Shown here: positions 54,339-64,000 of the stretch, piece by piece
How positions within the stretch are numbered: position 1 is the stretch's first letter
Layout: each line of letters begins with the position of its first letter
Assembly (NCBI RefSeq): GCF_964355755.1
Contig: NC_092674.1
Span: 5,587,001-5,651,000 of the forward strand
Length of the DNA: 64,000 nt
Direction: 5' to 3'
Origin: Antedon mediterranea
Lineage: Eukaryota; Echinodermata; Crinoidea; Comatulida; Antedonidae
Notes under the pieces: generated by a model
What the model was told of the DNA's origin: nothing
Databases searched by the model: none
What the model saw: only the letters and a program-made list of their open reading frames with translations
Position numbers and translations under genes: made by a program

Positions 54339-55790
54339 TATTTAACTTAAGTTTAAATTAATTAAAAATAAAAACTTTATAAACTAAAATCATTTAAATT
54401 TGGAATATGCAAATTAGTTGCTATACGGCTTCATAAATGACTGTCTAGACCATTTCATAGTTATTAATATTTTGATTAAAATACATTTTAAAGGTTTGTA
54501 TTTTAAAATTAATGATTGGATTTATTTTTAAAATTGTCAAATCTTTCTATTTGATTTAGAAATGAAATTTTGTTTTTTTTTCTTCTAATTAAAGCTGTTT
54601 TAAGTACATATACTTCTAAATATGGACCACTTGTAGCATGGATAAACTTGAAATATAGAATCATTTTAGATTAGACCACAAAAAAATACATAAAACAGAA
54701 TTTTCTGATAAAAATGAATTTTAAATTTGTTTTTTTACTAAAACGTACTTAAAACATACATAAAATAAAAAATCTACTTCCTACAACAACATCCTGCCAT
54801 ATTTCAATTTTTAAATTCACAAATTGATACCTTACATTTTCTAATGAATGTTAAGTTTTAAAAAGCTGGATCACAATAAAAACATAACAAGTTTAATATA
54901 TCATTTTTAGATGCAGTATAATAATATATTTGACATAAAAATTCTAGTACCGTCAGAAAAAAGAAACCTGTAATAATAATGATAAACGATACGTCGTAAA
55001 CTCTAATCCTCTGATTAGCAAGCTGCGAACCGTTGCTTTTGGGAAGCGGAAATAAAAAATAATTTGTAACTTGTTAGAAAATAATCTACCGGCAATTAAC
55101 GACAATCAGTAATTGTGCTTAAAAACTATGGCGATTATTTATACGACTAATCTTGTAAAGTGAAGTTTTCCTGCATATTATCTCGTCTTTCTAGCCTTTC
55201 ATACTCATTCACCTGATCATTGTAATAAGTAGGGCAAGCAGAAATTCATAGTTTGTTCATATTCATATGAATTTATGGAAATGAAGATGCCTTACGGAAT
55301 TCAGATATATGTATGTATGCACCTTCAGCAATTCTTCCGTAACGAAAATACATTCTTTATGCATTTTTTGAAAGTCATCTTTCATTAAAAGATTGAAAAC
55401 CGTCAAAAAACCTCTCAAATCTAATAGAATTTGATAGAAATTGTGCAACGTTAGTCGCACTGTTTCCTACGGGTAATGCAAGTGGACGCAGTTGGTTCTA
55501 TCTTTTTTTACACAAACTATTTCTGTTATATTTTAGCTTTTAAGATATTGATTGTAGTTGTCTTTGGCATGTGCAATATTTTGTTTCTTGATTGTATTTT
55601 CTACTGTCTTCTTTTTGACCTTGACGTATACAGTTTTAATATCCAAAATCTTTTATGCGTACAATGCAACATTTTATAAAAACTGCTTTACGAATAGAAA
55701 ACCAACTCCTTTATCAAACTAATTGTATATGGAACTATTTGTACATAAATCTAGCTAAAATAATGTCTTTTATTTAATATTTAAAAAAAA
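54339..55790. other. AT-rich stretch, no gene seen
   Basis: The hydrophobic plus frame at 55476-55679 and the minus frame at 55263-55460 have no recognisable motifs. Confidence 0.5.
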
Positions 55791-55794
55791 ACAT

Positions 55795-56105
55795 TGTGTG
55801 GCTGATGATGTTTGCCTACTAATCCCAGGGTATAAGGTTCAAATCTTGTATAAGTATTTGTTTTCATACGTAAGGGTATGTGTATCTAGTGAAAATAGTG
55901 GGAAACTAAGAACTATAGGACCTACGCATGTACCAGGGTAAAAATCATTGTGTGGCTTATGATTATGATGTTTGCCTACTAATCTCAGGGTATTATGTTC
56001 AAATCCTGTGTAAGTTTCATACATATGAGGATGTGTATCTTGTGAAAAGATTTGGAAACCTAGAATCTGCTGACGAAGAATGTTCCAATGTCCCTGCATG
56101 TGCCC
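55795..56105 (+). mobile_element. tandem dimer of a tRNA-derived SINE
   Basis: Two direct copies about 153 bp apart each have an A-box-like 'tggct-atgatg' (55799, 55952) and a B box GTTCAAATC (55837, 55997), 37-45 nt apart. Each is followed by a shared tail ('tcatac', 'gtgtatct-gtgaaaa', 'ggaaac'). Confidence 0.6.
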
Positions 56106-56542
56106 AATAAATTAAACATGATGTAACTAGTTTGTAGTCCTAGATCATCACAAATCAATCTCCCTATTTTCACCTGTTAATACAGTGGTTAGCTGAATGA
56201 ATAGCAACCTTTTAACAATAGACCTGGAAGACTACTTCCACAGTAGAAATGTAATTACATATCTTAGGGAAATGTACTAAGGCGAGGAGCCTAAGTTTGC
56301 ATTAGACAGGATATAAATATTATGCTAATAAACAACGTAACTATTATCTATTAATCTGCCAAGATTACTCTTATGTTTGTATTCCGGTGAACACTTCAAT
56401 AAAAACTTGAACCTATAAAAATAAGATAAGATGCTAAATTGGTCTTGAACAATGGGATATGAACGATCAATTCTGGTACTTTGGAAAGAAATTTACCCGC
56501 AGTAGCACGCAAAGTAGTATAATTGAACACTTTTCGTAATGT

Positions 56543-56791
56543 AATGATTTAGTTTTACTTTATGGTGTAATGAAAATTGGATGCGCTACTGAACCTTTAT
56601 ATCAATCTTGTACAAAAGTCTTTAAGGAAATTGTCTACAAATTAGTTCCTGTCTCTGATACTTATACATTATTAGTATCTGGTATTGTAATGCTAACTTG
56701 TGTCGTTGAATTGTTTTATTTTCTTCCTGATGAAATGAAATATCTTTACATTAAAAAAGAAAAAAGTATAGAGATTGGAAAATATCTTTGA
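56543..56791 (+). CDS. orphan tetraspanin-like terminal exon candidate
   Basis: The frame is open from 56543 to the TGA at 56789-56791. After GCATEPLYQSCTKVFKEI a run of 21 hydrophobic residues (YTLLVSGIVMLTCVVELF plus YFL) forms a transmembrane segment with a membrane-embedded Glu. A charged tail MKYLYIKKEKSIEIGKYL ends the protein. The order last loop Cys, about 20 residues, TM4 with an acidic residue, short basic tail resembles the end of tetraspanins. The spacing from Cys to Glu is a few residues longer than usual. No clear acceptor or upstream exon was found. It may be a chance frame. Confidence 0.28.
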   Translation, partial: NDLVLLYGVMKIGCATEPLYQSCTKVFKEIVYKLVPVSDTYTLLVSGIVMLTCVVELFYFLPDEMKYLYIKKEKSIEIGKYL

Positions 56792-57760
56792 TGAACCTAA
56801 AATATTAATTATTTGGACGATTGTGATCATTTACGGTCGGTTTTTCTGAGAGGTAGAGGGTACTAGGGTCATTTTTAAGATTGGGTTTAGTTTATTTAGG
56901 ATTTAAGACTATTTGAATATTTAGGTGTCTTGGCTTAGGCTCAGTTTGTTATTTATGTTGCTGAATTATGGAAAAATTTAGTACACAATTGCAAATAATT
57001 TAGATGCGAATGTTGGATATTCAGCAGTAGGCATATTGTTCAAAATTAATTAATCAATTTTCAGTGTATCACCAAGCAGTTTAGAGTTTCCCTGTGTCAG
57101 TAAATGTGTATTTGTTTTATTCATAAAACAAATGACAACTATATGTAAAAGAACACCTATCTTCACACATTACTGTATTTAAATAATGTCTTTATTATTT
57201 AAATATGTTGTACAAAATGTTTGATCCAATATTACATTTGTAAGTAATGTACATTAGTATTGTCATGTGTTTGTTGGTTAAAAGCTTACAATAATTATTT
57301 ATAATTTAGTATCTTTTGAAGATGTTTTTCGGCCTGTCCATTTTGATACAATTGACAGTAACCACTGCTGACTTTATTTACAACTTTTACAAGTGCATTA
57401 TACTTTAAAATGTCATTTTGTTCAATGTTGTTTAAAGTTGATTTCTTTTACATGAATTATTAACCTTTTTTTTCCTTTGTATTTATAACTTTCATCTTTA
57501 TACTGCCTTCATATCTAGACATTTGAAGGTGCGACTTAAAATGAGTACATACACTTGTTCTTAATAAGGTCTTAAGATGATAATTCTATCTCTCCTACAA
57601 ATAAAAGTTGTGATTTTGAAATTATTTATTTTCATAGAAATATTTACTATAGAAAAAAAGAAATACAATATTATTGAAAATATCTCTACTGGAATAGGAA
57701 TAACTATTAAAGTAACTTTACTTTGGAAAAAAATATAATTATATCTTAATAATAAAAAAA
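56792..57760. other. AT-rich stretch, no gene seen
   Basis: No recognisable feature. Confidence 0.5.
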
Positions 57761-57763
57761 ATG

Positions 57764-57819
57764 AATTATTTAACAATATTGTACATCATGTTCAACATTT
57801 ACAATATTGTTAAATAATT
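57764..57819. repeat. perfect 20-bp inverted repeat with 16-nt loop
   Basis: AATTATTTAACAATATTGTA (57764-57783) is followed 16 nt later by its exact inverse (57800-57819). The transcript would fold to a short hairpin. It is AT-rich and the arms are shorter than a normal pre-miRNA. Confidence 0.9.
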
Positions 57820-58950
57820 TAAACATTTGCGGTCATTAGAATTAAGCTGCTTCCTTGTATAAAACAGGGTCAGTTTCTCATCTTTATACTTAAAACTTGT
57901 CCTTTCTTAAAAGTACATTTGAAACTTAATATTATTATTTCTTTCTTCTCTAGTCTGATGCATTTATGACTAAATCCGTCAACAGAGAATATATAAGCAG
58001 CATATTTAAGTGGCAGCAATACCACTATTGACAATTTAAATCCGACATTTCCAAGACGAATGAAAACAATTACACTTAAGGAAAATGTTAAATTTAAATG
58101 TTATTGCTTGATATCCATTTAGGAATATACAGCTAACAATCTGCCGATTCTTGCTAAAACAATTTGCATCTTAAAAAGATTTTTGGTTTGTGTGTCAAAC
58201 TCTTCCATTTCCTAAAATTTATATATTATATATATGTTTTTATGAAAGTATAATCTGTTTTCTTATTTATTAATAATTTATAGGAATTGAATCAGAAATA
58301 ATGTTGATGAATGATGGTAACATGAAACAACCTTTCTCGCCCTACATACCATATTTGGAATATCAATTATGTTACTGCACTATGTAGTAATTAAAATTAA
58401 TATCAATCCATAAATTATTATTTTAGCAATTTCAAGTTGCATACACCAAGCTAAAATTAGATTTTCCCAATGGCTTTGGAAATCATTATAGATAACATTG
58501 TAAACATGTTTTGGTAGGCCTAATATTTGGCAATAACATGTTTATATTTCTTATATATACGCTTTTGTTAGTTTTGTTTTATTTTTTTTGTTATTAACTT
58601 ATAGTATATAAAATATATATAAATATATATGCTAACTGAATAAATGTGAAGAATCATAAAAATATAAATAGTTTTTTTTATAAAAAAAAAAAGAAAGACA
58701 TGTTTTATCATCCACTGTCATTTTGAATAAACTGTTCATATCATAATTTGTAAAATAAACCCATTTTTTCTTATGTCTATATAGCTTCCATGATTTCTGA
58801 TTATGAAAGGTCATTGAAAGTTTAAACTGATAAAACTATACTATAACATTAAGAATCACATACATTAATGCAGTGTGGTATGCCATTATTTTGAACTTTT
58901 ACAATTTTTTACAATCATCAATAATTAAACAACTTTTTCCTGCCCTTTTC
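57820..58950. other. AT-rich stretch, no gene seen
   Basis: (ta)-rich around 58215-58235 and 58605-58630. Nothing coding. Confidence 0.5.
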
Positions 58951-58957
58951 AAACTAG

Positions 58958-59085
58958 AGATAAGCCGTGGACACAATAGTAATATTAATAGCCTAGCTCA
59001 TGAGGATTCTTTTGCCAATCCTACGTACAACTGGCCCTATCTAACATCTAACTCTAACAATCCTGGCTACAGACTTTGGTGGTAG
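58958..59085 (+). CDS. orphan terminal coding exon with FxNPxY motif
   Basis: A pyrimidine tract (58933-58950) and ctag at 58954-58957 form a good acceptor. From there the frame reads ISRGHNSNINSLAHED, SFANPTYNWPYLTS and NSNNPGYRLWW, with TAG at 59083-59085. FANPTY fits the FxNPxY signal of LDL-receptor-family and related cytoplasmic tails, which bind PTB-domain adaptors and clathrin machinery. GC content and codon choice are clearly less AT-biased than the flanks. The exon would start two bases into a codon. I could not find its upstream exons or a transmembrane segment in the window, so the gene is unidentified. Confidence 0.45.
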
Positions 59086-60015
59086 GACTTCCAACATAAC
59101 ACGAAAGTCCCTATTGAGGGTTTTTCTTATCTTAAATAATTCTTATTATAAATATTCAAGGCTACAGTGTATCTCTGCTGGAAATTTATAGAGCTTTACT
59201 AGTGTATAATAGTATTTTAAAATGTTTCTGTGACCTTTCGTGTTATCTTCCTTTTTCCAGGATATTAAAAGTCTCCTCTATGTCGACCAATACACTTGCC
59301 CATCATGTCCCCCTCTCTGTATCCTGCCTTTAATACAGTAGTTCATAAGATATCACGATTAGACTCCTGGCTCTACTAGTCATTGTGACTAGTTTATACT
59401 TGTTATATTCCTGTCACAACTACTGTAGAGATGATACTCACTAATAGCATATACGTATACAAAAACACTATCTATTTTCCTCTTTATATTAAAGATTGAC
59501 CCCAGGGGAGTAATTCTTCCCACCCAGTCACCATTGAATAGATTACAAATTGATTTTTACAATGTTTCTATGACCTCCAGACTACATTTGATTGTTGGCT
59601 ACTTCTTTAAATGAATTTTGAGCAGGATTAGGTATGAAAGTGAAAGTTTCTACACTTTGGATTCATAGAGTATTATGGCAGTGGCAACCTGCAGCTGTTA
59701 GTAAAGTGTGGCTCATTAGATAGTCCCAAAGGTTTTCCTAATTATGCAATTTGTTTAGTGAACTTTGTGTGCCTTTGCGGAAAACACAGATTTCAATTCC
59801 AGATACTGGGGTGGGGAGACTTAGGTGTTTCCTTGTGTTTGAGTTATAATTATGTACAGTATTAGATGTATGTATTCTTATGAAGTTGGTTACAATTCAT
59901 TATGGTTTTTGTTAATTCTTAGTTGGTCTTCATTTTGGCTTTGAAAAACATTTTCTTCAGCAAACCATAAAGTAATAATACCATAATCTCTCAAGAGATT
60001 AGTTAACCCTTACGA
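59086..60015. other. possible 3' UTR and AT-rich DNA
   Basis: Follows the candidate exon. No ORF or repeat is recognised and no strong AATAAA is near. Confidence 0.4.
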
Positions 60016-60017
60016 TG

Positions 60018-60158
60018 CTGTGGTGTAACGGCTATAAACACTCACTGGCTAAACCCAGAGGCCCCAGAGCATGAGATGCCTCAATGCAACTACACAACAT
60101 TTAAGGGCCCCTTAGGAGTACTAAACCAAGGGCCTTTGCCCCCTGCGTTACACCACAA
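60018..60158. mobile_element. hAT-like MITE, diverged copy
   Basis: 'ctgtggtgtaacggcta' and 'gcgttacaccaca' are inverse ends. The interior shares 'actcactgg', 'ccagag' and 'ctaaaccaagggcct' with the element at 32955. Confidence 0.65.
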
Positions 60159-60175
60159 GATGTGTACATGTACTC

Positions 60176-60358
60176 TCATCTACTGTCTACTGTACTGTCA
60201 TCATCATAGTCGGACATTGTCACTTTCAGAAGTTTCGGTCTTTGTCCAGATATAGTTGGATTCTTTTTCTCCATAGTTCCTGCTGCTGCCATCATCTGCA
60301 TCTTTTTCCTTCCATTGGTGTCGAAGCTGTCAATATTGTCCAATATGCAGATGTCCAT
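60176..60358 (-). other. unrecognised 60-codon minus ORF, coding-like composition
   Basis: The frame reads MDICILDNIDSFDTNGRKK, then MQMMAAAGTMEKKNPTISG and ends MSDYDDDSTVDSR. It has a low AT bias compared with its flanks and a plausible acidic tail. It matches no family I know, and the upstream acceptor (attcag) lacks a pyrimidine tract. It could be a terminal exon, a processed pseudogene piece or chance. Confidence 0.3.
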
Positions 60359-61665
60359 TTCCTGAATTTGACTATTTCACTTACTTTCTGTTGTTCTGCA
60401 CCCATTTGTTAGATTTTTGGTCTTTCAATATTTTAGTGCTACAGGTTCTATATTGTGCTGCAGAAACTTTTAACAATACTGAAAAGCTTAGCTATTAGTT
60501 GATACTGCAATGGTCTTTACAAAAAATTGTCAAACTAGGTTCTCATTTAGCATAAGTGCAATAAACCGAAAATATAATTCATTATTATATTCATCATTAC
60601 TGAGCACTAATAAGAAGTACCTGCTTGTTAATTTTGATGAGCCCTCCTTTTATCAATTAGTGAAGTAGGACTCTATGTAATTGAGATAAATGTTACAGAG
60701 GCATTATAATGTTTTACTATTATGTTTTTCTTCCAACGTAGTTTATTGGTAGAAAAGAGCTTTAACACTACAGTTATGTAACAAAAATGACAACGTAAAA
60801 AACACCATAAAATAGATGTTACAGCAACTTTAAACTTTCTTGCAGACTTTTGTTTATAAAACTCATATAGTAATTAAGGCACTATGTTCTATTTAGCTTT
60901 CCATTTCATCTTATGAACTAAATTTCTAAAAATAATTGACACATAAAGCTTTAAATATTAGAATAGAACTAAACACCAAACTAGAAAGAAACACACTGTA
61001 ATCTAACCCAAACAGTATTGATATCGATATCCTAATATTAATTTGTTTGCAAATTATATCAAAAGCAAAGTCGCATCTTAAAACATTAACACATTATCAT
61101 CTATTTGTCGTCTGCAATAAAAATTTACAGATGCTAATTGACGTAAAGAAACCGACATTTCTAGAATGATGTTAATGTTATATTATCTTTACGTTATACC
61201 TTCAATTCTTAACCATACTTAGCCTTTTCATAAACAAACGCAAATAGGGTATTACTGCGGCCTAGTTTTTGAGGAAGACGATAGTTGTAGTGTACTGCTT
61301 GTTCTACTAACTTTGTTTTAAATATGTAAGAAGTCTAAGGTTTTTGAGAAAAAAAGTCAGTGGACAAAACAACAGTTAATTAGATGCTTATTTTATCTTT
61401 TTTTAAAAGCAAAATCATTTTTTTGGTGTCAAAAAGGAATAACTTTACATAAATAATGTATGTTATTTTTAATGCTTCCATTATTTTTTTTCTGTTTGTA
61501 TTTTGAAAACGATTTAAGACCCATCTTTTGTGTAATATGTCATGTCTGCCAGTTTCTTTGATTTTAACTATAATAAAAGGGCAGATGCTCAAGTCCTGAA
61601 AAGGCTGAGACTGAACTGATGCTAAACTGCAGTTCATTGGTTAAAATGCTGGTTAGTGATGAGGG
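60359..61665. other. AT-rich stretch, no gene seen
   Basis: The minus frame 61380-61637 is Lys/Ile-rich and AT-driven. Confidence 0.5.
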
Positions 61666-61671
61666 TGTATA

Positions 61672-61748
61672 TATGGTAGTGATATGCCTAAATGGTAGTG
61701 ATATGACATCATCATGTCCATATATGGCCACAACACATTTTTTGTCAC
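61672..61748 (-). mobile_element. AGCTCTGTCTACAC-family MITE, copy g (core only)
   Basis: Reverse orientation core: 'tggtagtgatatg' twice, then 'acatcatcatgtccatatat' and 'ttttttgtcac'. The outer repeats are absent. Confidence 0.75.
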
Positions 61749-64000
61749 TCAGTACTGCACAGTACATTCACACAGTGTTTCAAGATTTTTTTCTAAGTTT
61801 GAAATTAAGTTGAACTTGAACTTGTACTGTTGCAACAATCACTCACTTAATCAATCATTTGATCTTTTCTTCCTGTTAGTATTGGGCCAATTTACAGGAT
61901 TTCATGCCTATTAACACTAGATAAGTTTAAACCCTGGCTAAATGGATTATGTCTAGTGTAGCTATATATAGCACTTTGAAGATTATATGATTGATAAAAT
62001 ACTTATTTACTTATTTTCTTTCATTCAAAGCATCTAACTAAAAAAAAATCTAATTCAAATGTAAGCCCATCCTATATAATGAGCCCCATGGTAGACTAAA
62101 TAATTGCTTGACCCACTACATTTTGCTTGTTCAACTTCTTTAAAAGAAACCCCAATTACAAAATGTGATTATTGTTTGACCCCACTACATTTATTTTGAT
62201 CCTTCTACCTTTAAAAAAACCCCATTGAAAACAACATTGAAAAAAATTATAAAAACCTAAAAAAGTTGGCAAATCATATTCATATGCTCGTTTAACAAAC
62301 AACATTGAAATTAAAAAATACGGAAGTTGACATGTCATATTTTGTATGGCATTAGATTATCAAATCCAGTTATCATTTTCATATTATTATTTGAATGTTT
62401 ACAAGTATTAAAGTTCTTTTTACAAGTTGTTTTTTTTAACATGATAACTTTAGTTGTCAAAAAAGATAATTTCCTAGCATTGAATTGATAATTTAATTAT
62501 AAAAATGTTATTTTTAGGAAGTGCAATGTTCAGAATTAATAATATTAGTTCATTCAATGTGTTAAATTAATTATTTACTGAAGGAGATTCTAAAGAACCA
62601 GTTTCCCTAAAGTTTTTTTTAAGTTTGTATATATTTAATTTATACTTTATACATGTTTGCATTGATACTCAAAAGAGTTTCCTCATTTTAGACCTGAGGT
62701 GGAAATCCCTACTAAATTTTGCCAAAATAGATAATTAATAATAATACTAATAATAATGACCAGTTGTAGTTGAACTAGAACTGTTAGTAGTAGCAAGGAA
62801 CATGCTGGACCAATGTGCTCCAACCCATGCCTCTGTTAAATCAATTTATGAAACATTCCCCTGTCCTATAATTGAGATTTTTTTATATTTCTTAAATGTC
62901 TACATTGTGGTTACATATCTTTTTATATGGAAATGCTCAGAATTATTCATATGTCTAAAACGAATTCACAAATCAGGTTTTTTCTTATTTAAGGTGAAAA
63001 AAAACCCTATTTCTTTTTAGCATAAACCATCACATGTAACTGAATATTGGCTGATAAACTTCCCTGCGTCTCGGCAAAATAATCCCAGTTGGGGGATTTC
63101 TTGAGTGTTATGTCTGTACTGTAATTAGTGGTGTATCTACCCTTGATATTTTAATAACTCAAATACTTATTTGTACATATGTACATAATTTCACATTTGG
63201 ATGTCATACCTGCCAAGAAAAAAGAAAACGGTATTAGAGAATGTGTAAAATGTACAAATATTACATAAGATAAAAAAATAATTTGTTTTGTTTGTTCTAA
63301 AATCACAACATCAGTATTTAGTAAGTATTTATGTATTAAAGTCTCACCCTATGACATCACTAAGGCCAGCCAACTTAAACGCAGAGTACGTCTGCATACA
63401 ATTAGCCAACATAAAGTTAACCAAAATACATTTATATTATCTCAAAGAAAAAAAAGTCAATCATTGTAAACCAATATGGCTGGCATTCCAATGATTTAAT
63501 AAACAAACATTTTTGGTTTAATTTCCATATGCACCTATTACAGGTCATATGTAAATATCTTATTTGCATTTGACTTCAGCCTGATTCTTCAACAAGTTAC
63601 CACGATAAACCACAATTAATTAACCGATTTACGCTGCAATGAAAAGCTGATTTCCAGTAAAAGTAATATGCGACGATTTACAGAGTACAGGCCTATTAAT
63701 CTAGGTCCATCAACGCGCCCTCAAGGCATCGTATAGCTAACATGTTTCCTGGCACATTTAGCTTTGCGATAAACATTTTACCGCCTTTTTAGAGCCCATT
63801 GACTGATTACTAAATGAGTCTTGTATATATATCGTACTTCATTGACAGTCTCATATAGGTTATAGGTTAGGTAACCTATTGATTGTTAAGCCGGGTTTTT
63901 CAGTGCCGCAAGCAAAATGTGTTACATTTATAAAGTGCAAAGAGGAATTGAACTATATCCATTCATAACATTTTCTTTTGACATTTTACTATTCTATTTA
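61749..64000. other. AT-rich stretch to the window end, no gene seen
   Basis: 'gaccc-actacattttg' recurs at about 62111 and 62178 with 'aaaccccaatt'/'aaaccccattg', a diverged ~68-bp duplication. The short frames at 62802 and 63288 are unsupported. Confidence 0.45.

Overview
Eukaryotic, AT-rich, intron-bearing genomic DNA, almost certainly from an animal. The only gene I can identify with confidence is the 3' end of a Tec-family non-receptor tyrosine kinase on the + strand (exons at 221-285, 2331-2446, 3010-3170 and 3471-3548). Its upstream exons, which should encode the PH, SH3 and SH2 domains and the kinase N-lobe, lie before the window. A Tec-type kinase, Pol III-derived SINEs including a 5S-rRNA-headed one, many short MITEs and the frequent word 'taggcct' suggest a marine invertebrate deuterostome, possibly an echinoderm. 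That assignment is inference.

Layout. 1-5 kb: kinase C-lobe exons, with a CpG-rich diverged repeat in the first intron and SINE/LINE debris in the second. A possible alternative terminal exon lies at 4416. 4.9-8.7 kb: mariner/pogo-like MITEs, a 321-bp TA-flanked MITE and LINE 3'-end debris. 8.7-20.9 kb: mostly unique AT-rich DNA with a 216-bp tandem duplication, LINE and tRNA-SINE fragments, a 665-bp repeat whose inverted partner is at 24.2 kb, an AGGTCA-rich minisatellite and one 5S-SINE. 20.9-21.4 kb: a G-rich 22-bp minisatellite of about 23 copies. 22.9-35 kb: palindrome, large MITE, a cluster of one MITE family, a hAT-like MITE and a PIF/Harbinger-like derivative that still carries a Myb/SANT-like ORF. 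35-56 kb: largely featureless AT-rich DNA with a gypsy integrase relic, tRNA- and 5S-derived SINEs, local tandem duplications and a 670-bp MITE. 56-64 kb: two orphan candidate terminal coding exons (one tetraspanin-like, one with an FxNPxY cytoplasmic-tail motif), more MITEs and AT-rich DNA.

How it fits together: the kinase exons form one transcription unit ending near 3.5-5.3 kb. The remaining roughly 58 kb is intergenic or intronic and dominated by non-autonomous transposons. I see no operon-like, CRISPR-like or defence-cluster organisation and no clear new multi-gene system. The most informative oddities are the MITE families, the Harbinger-like element with eleven copies of one heptamer, the two 5S-SINE copies and the two orphan exons.
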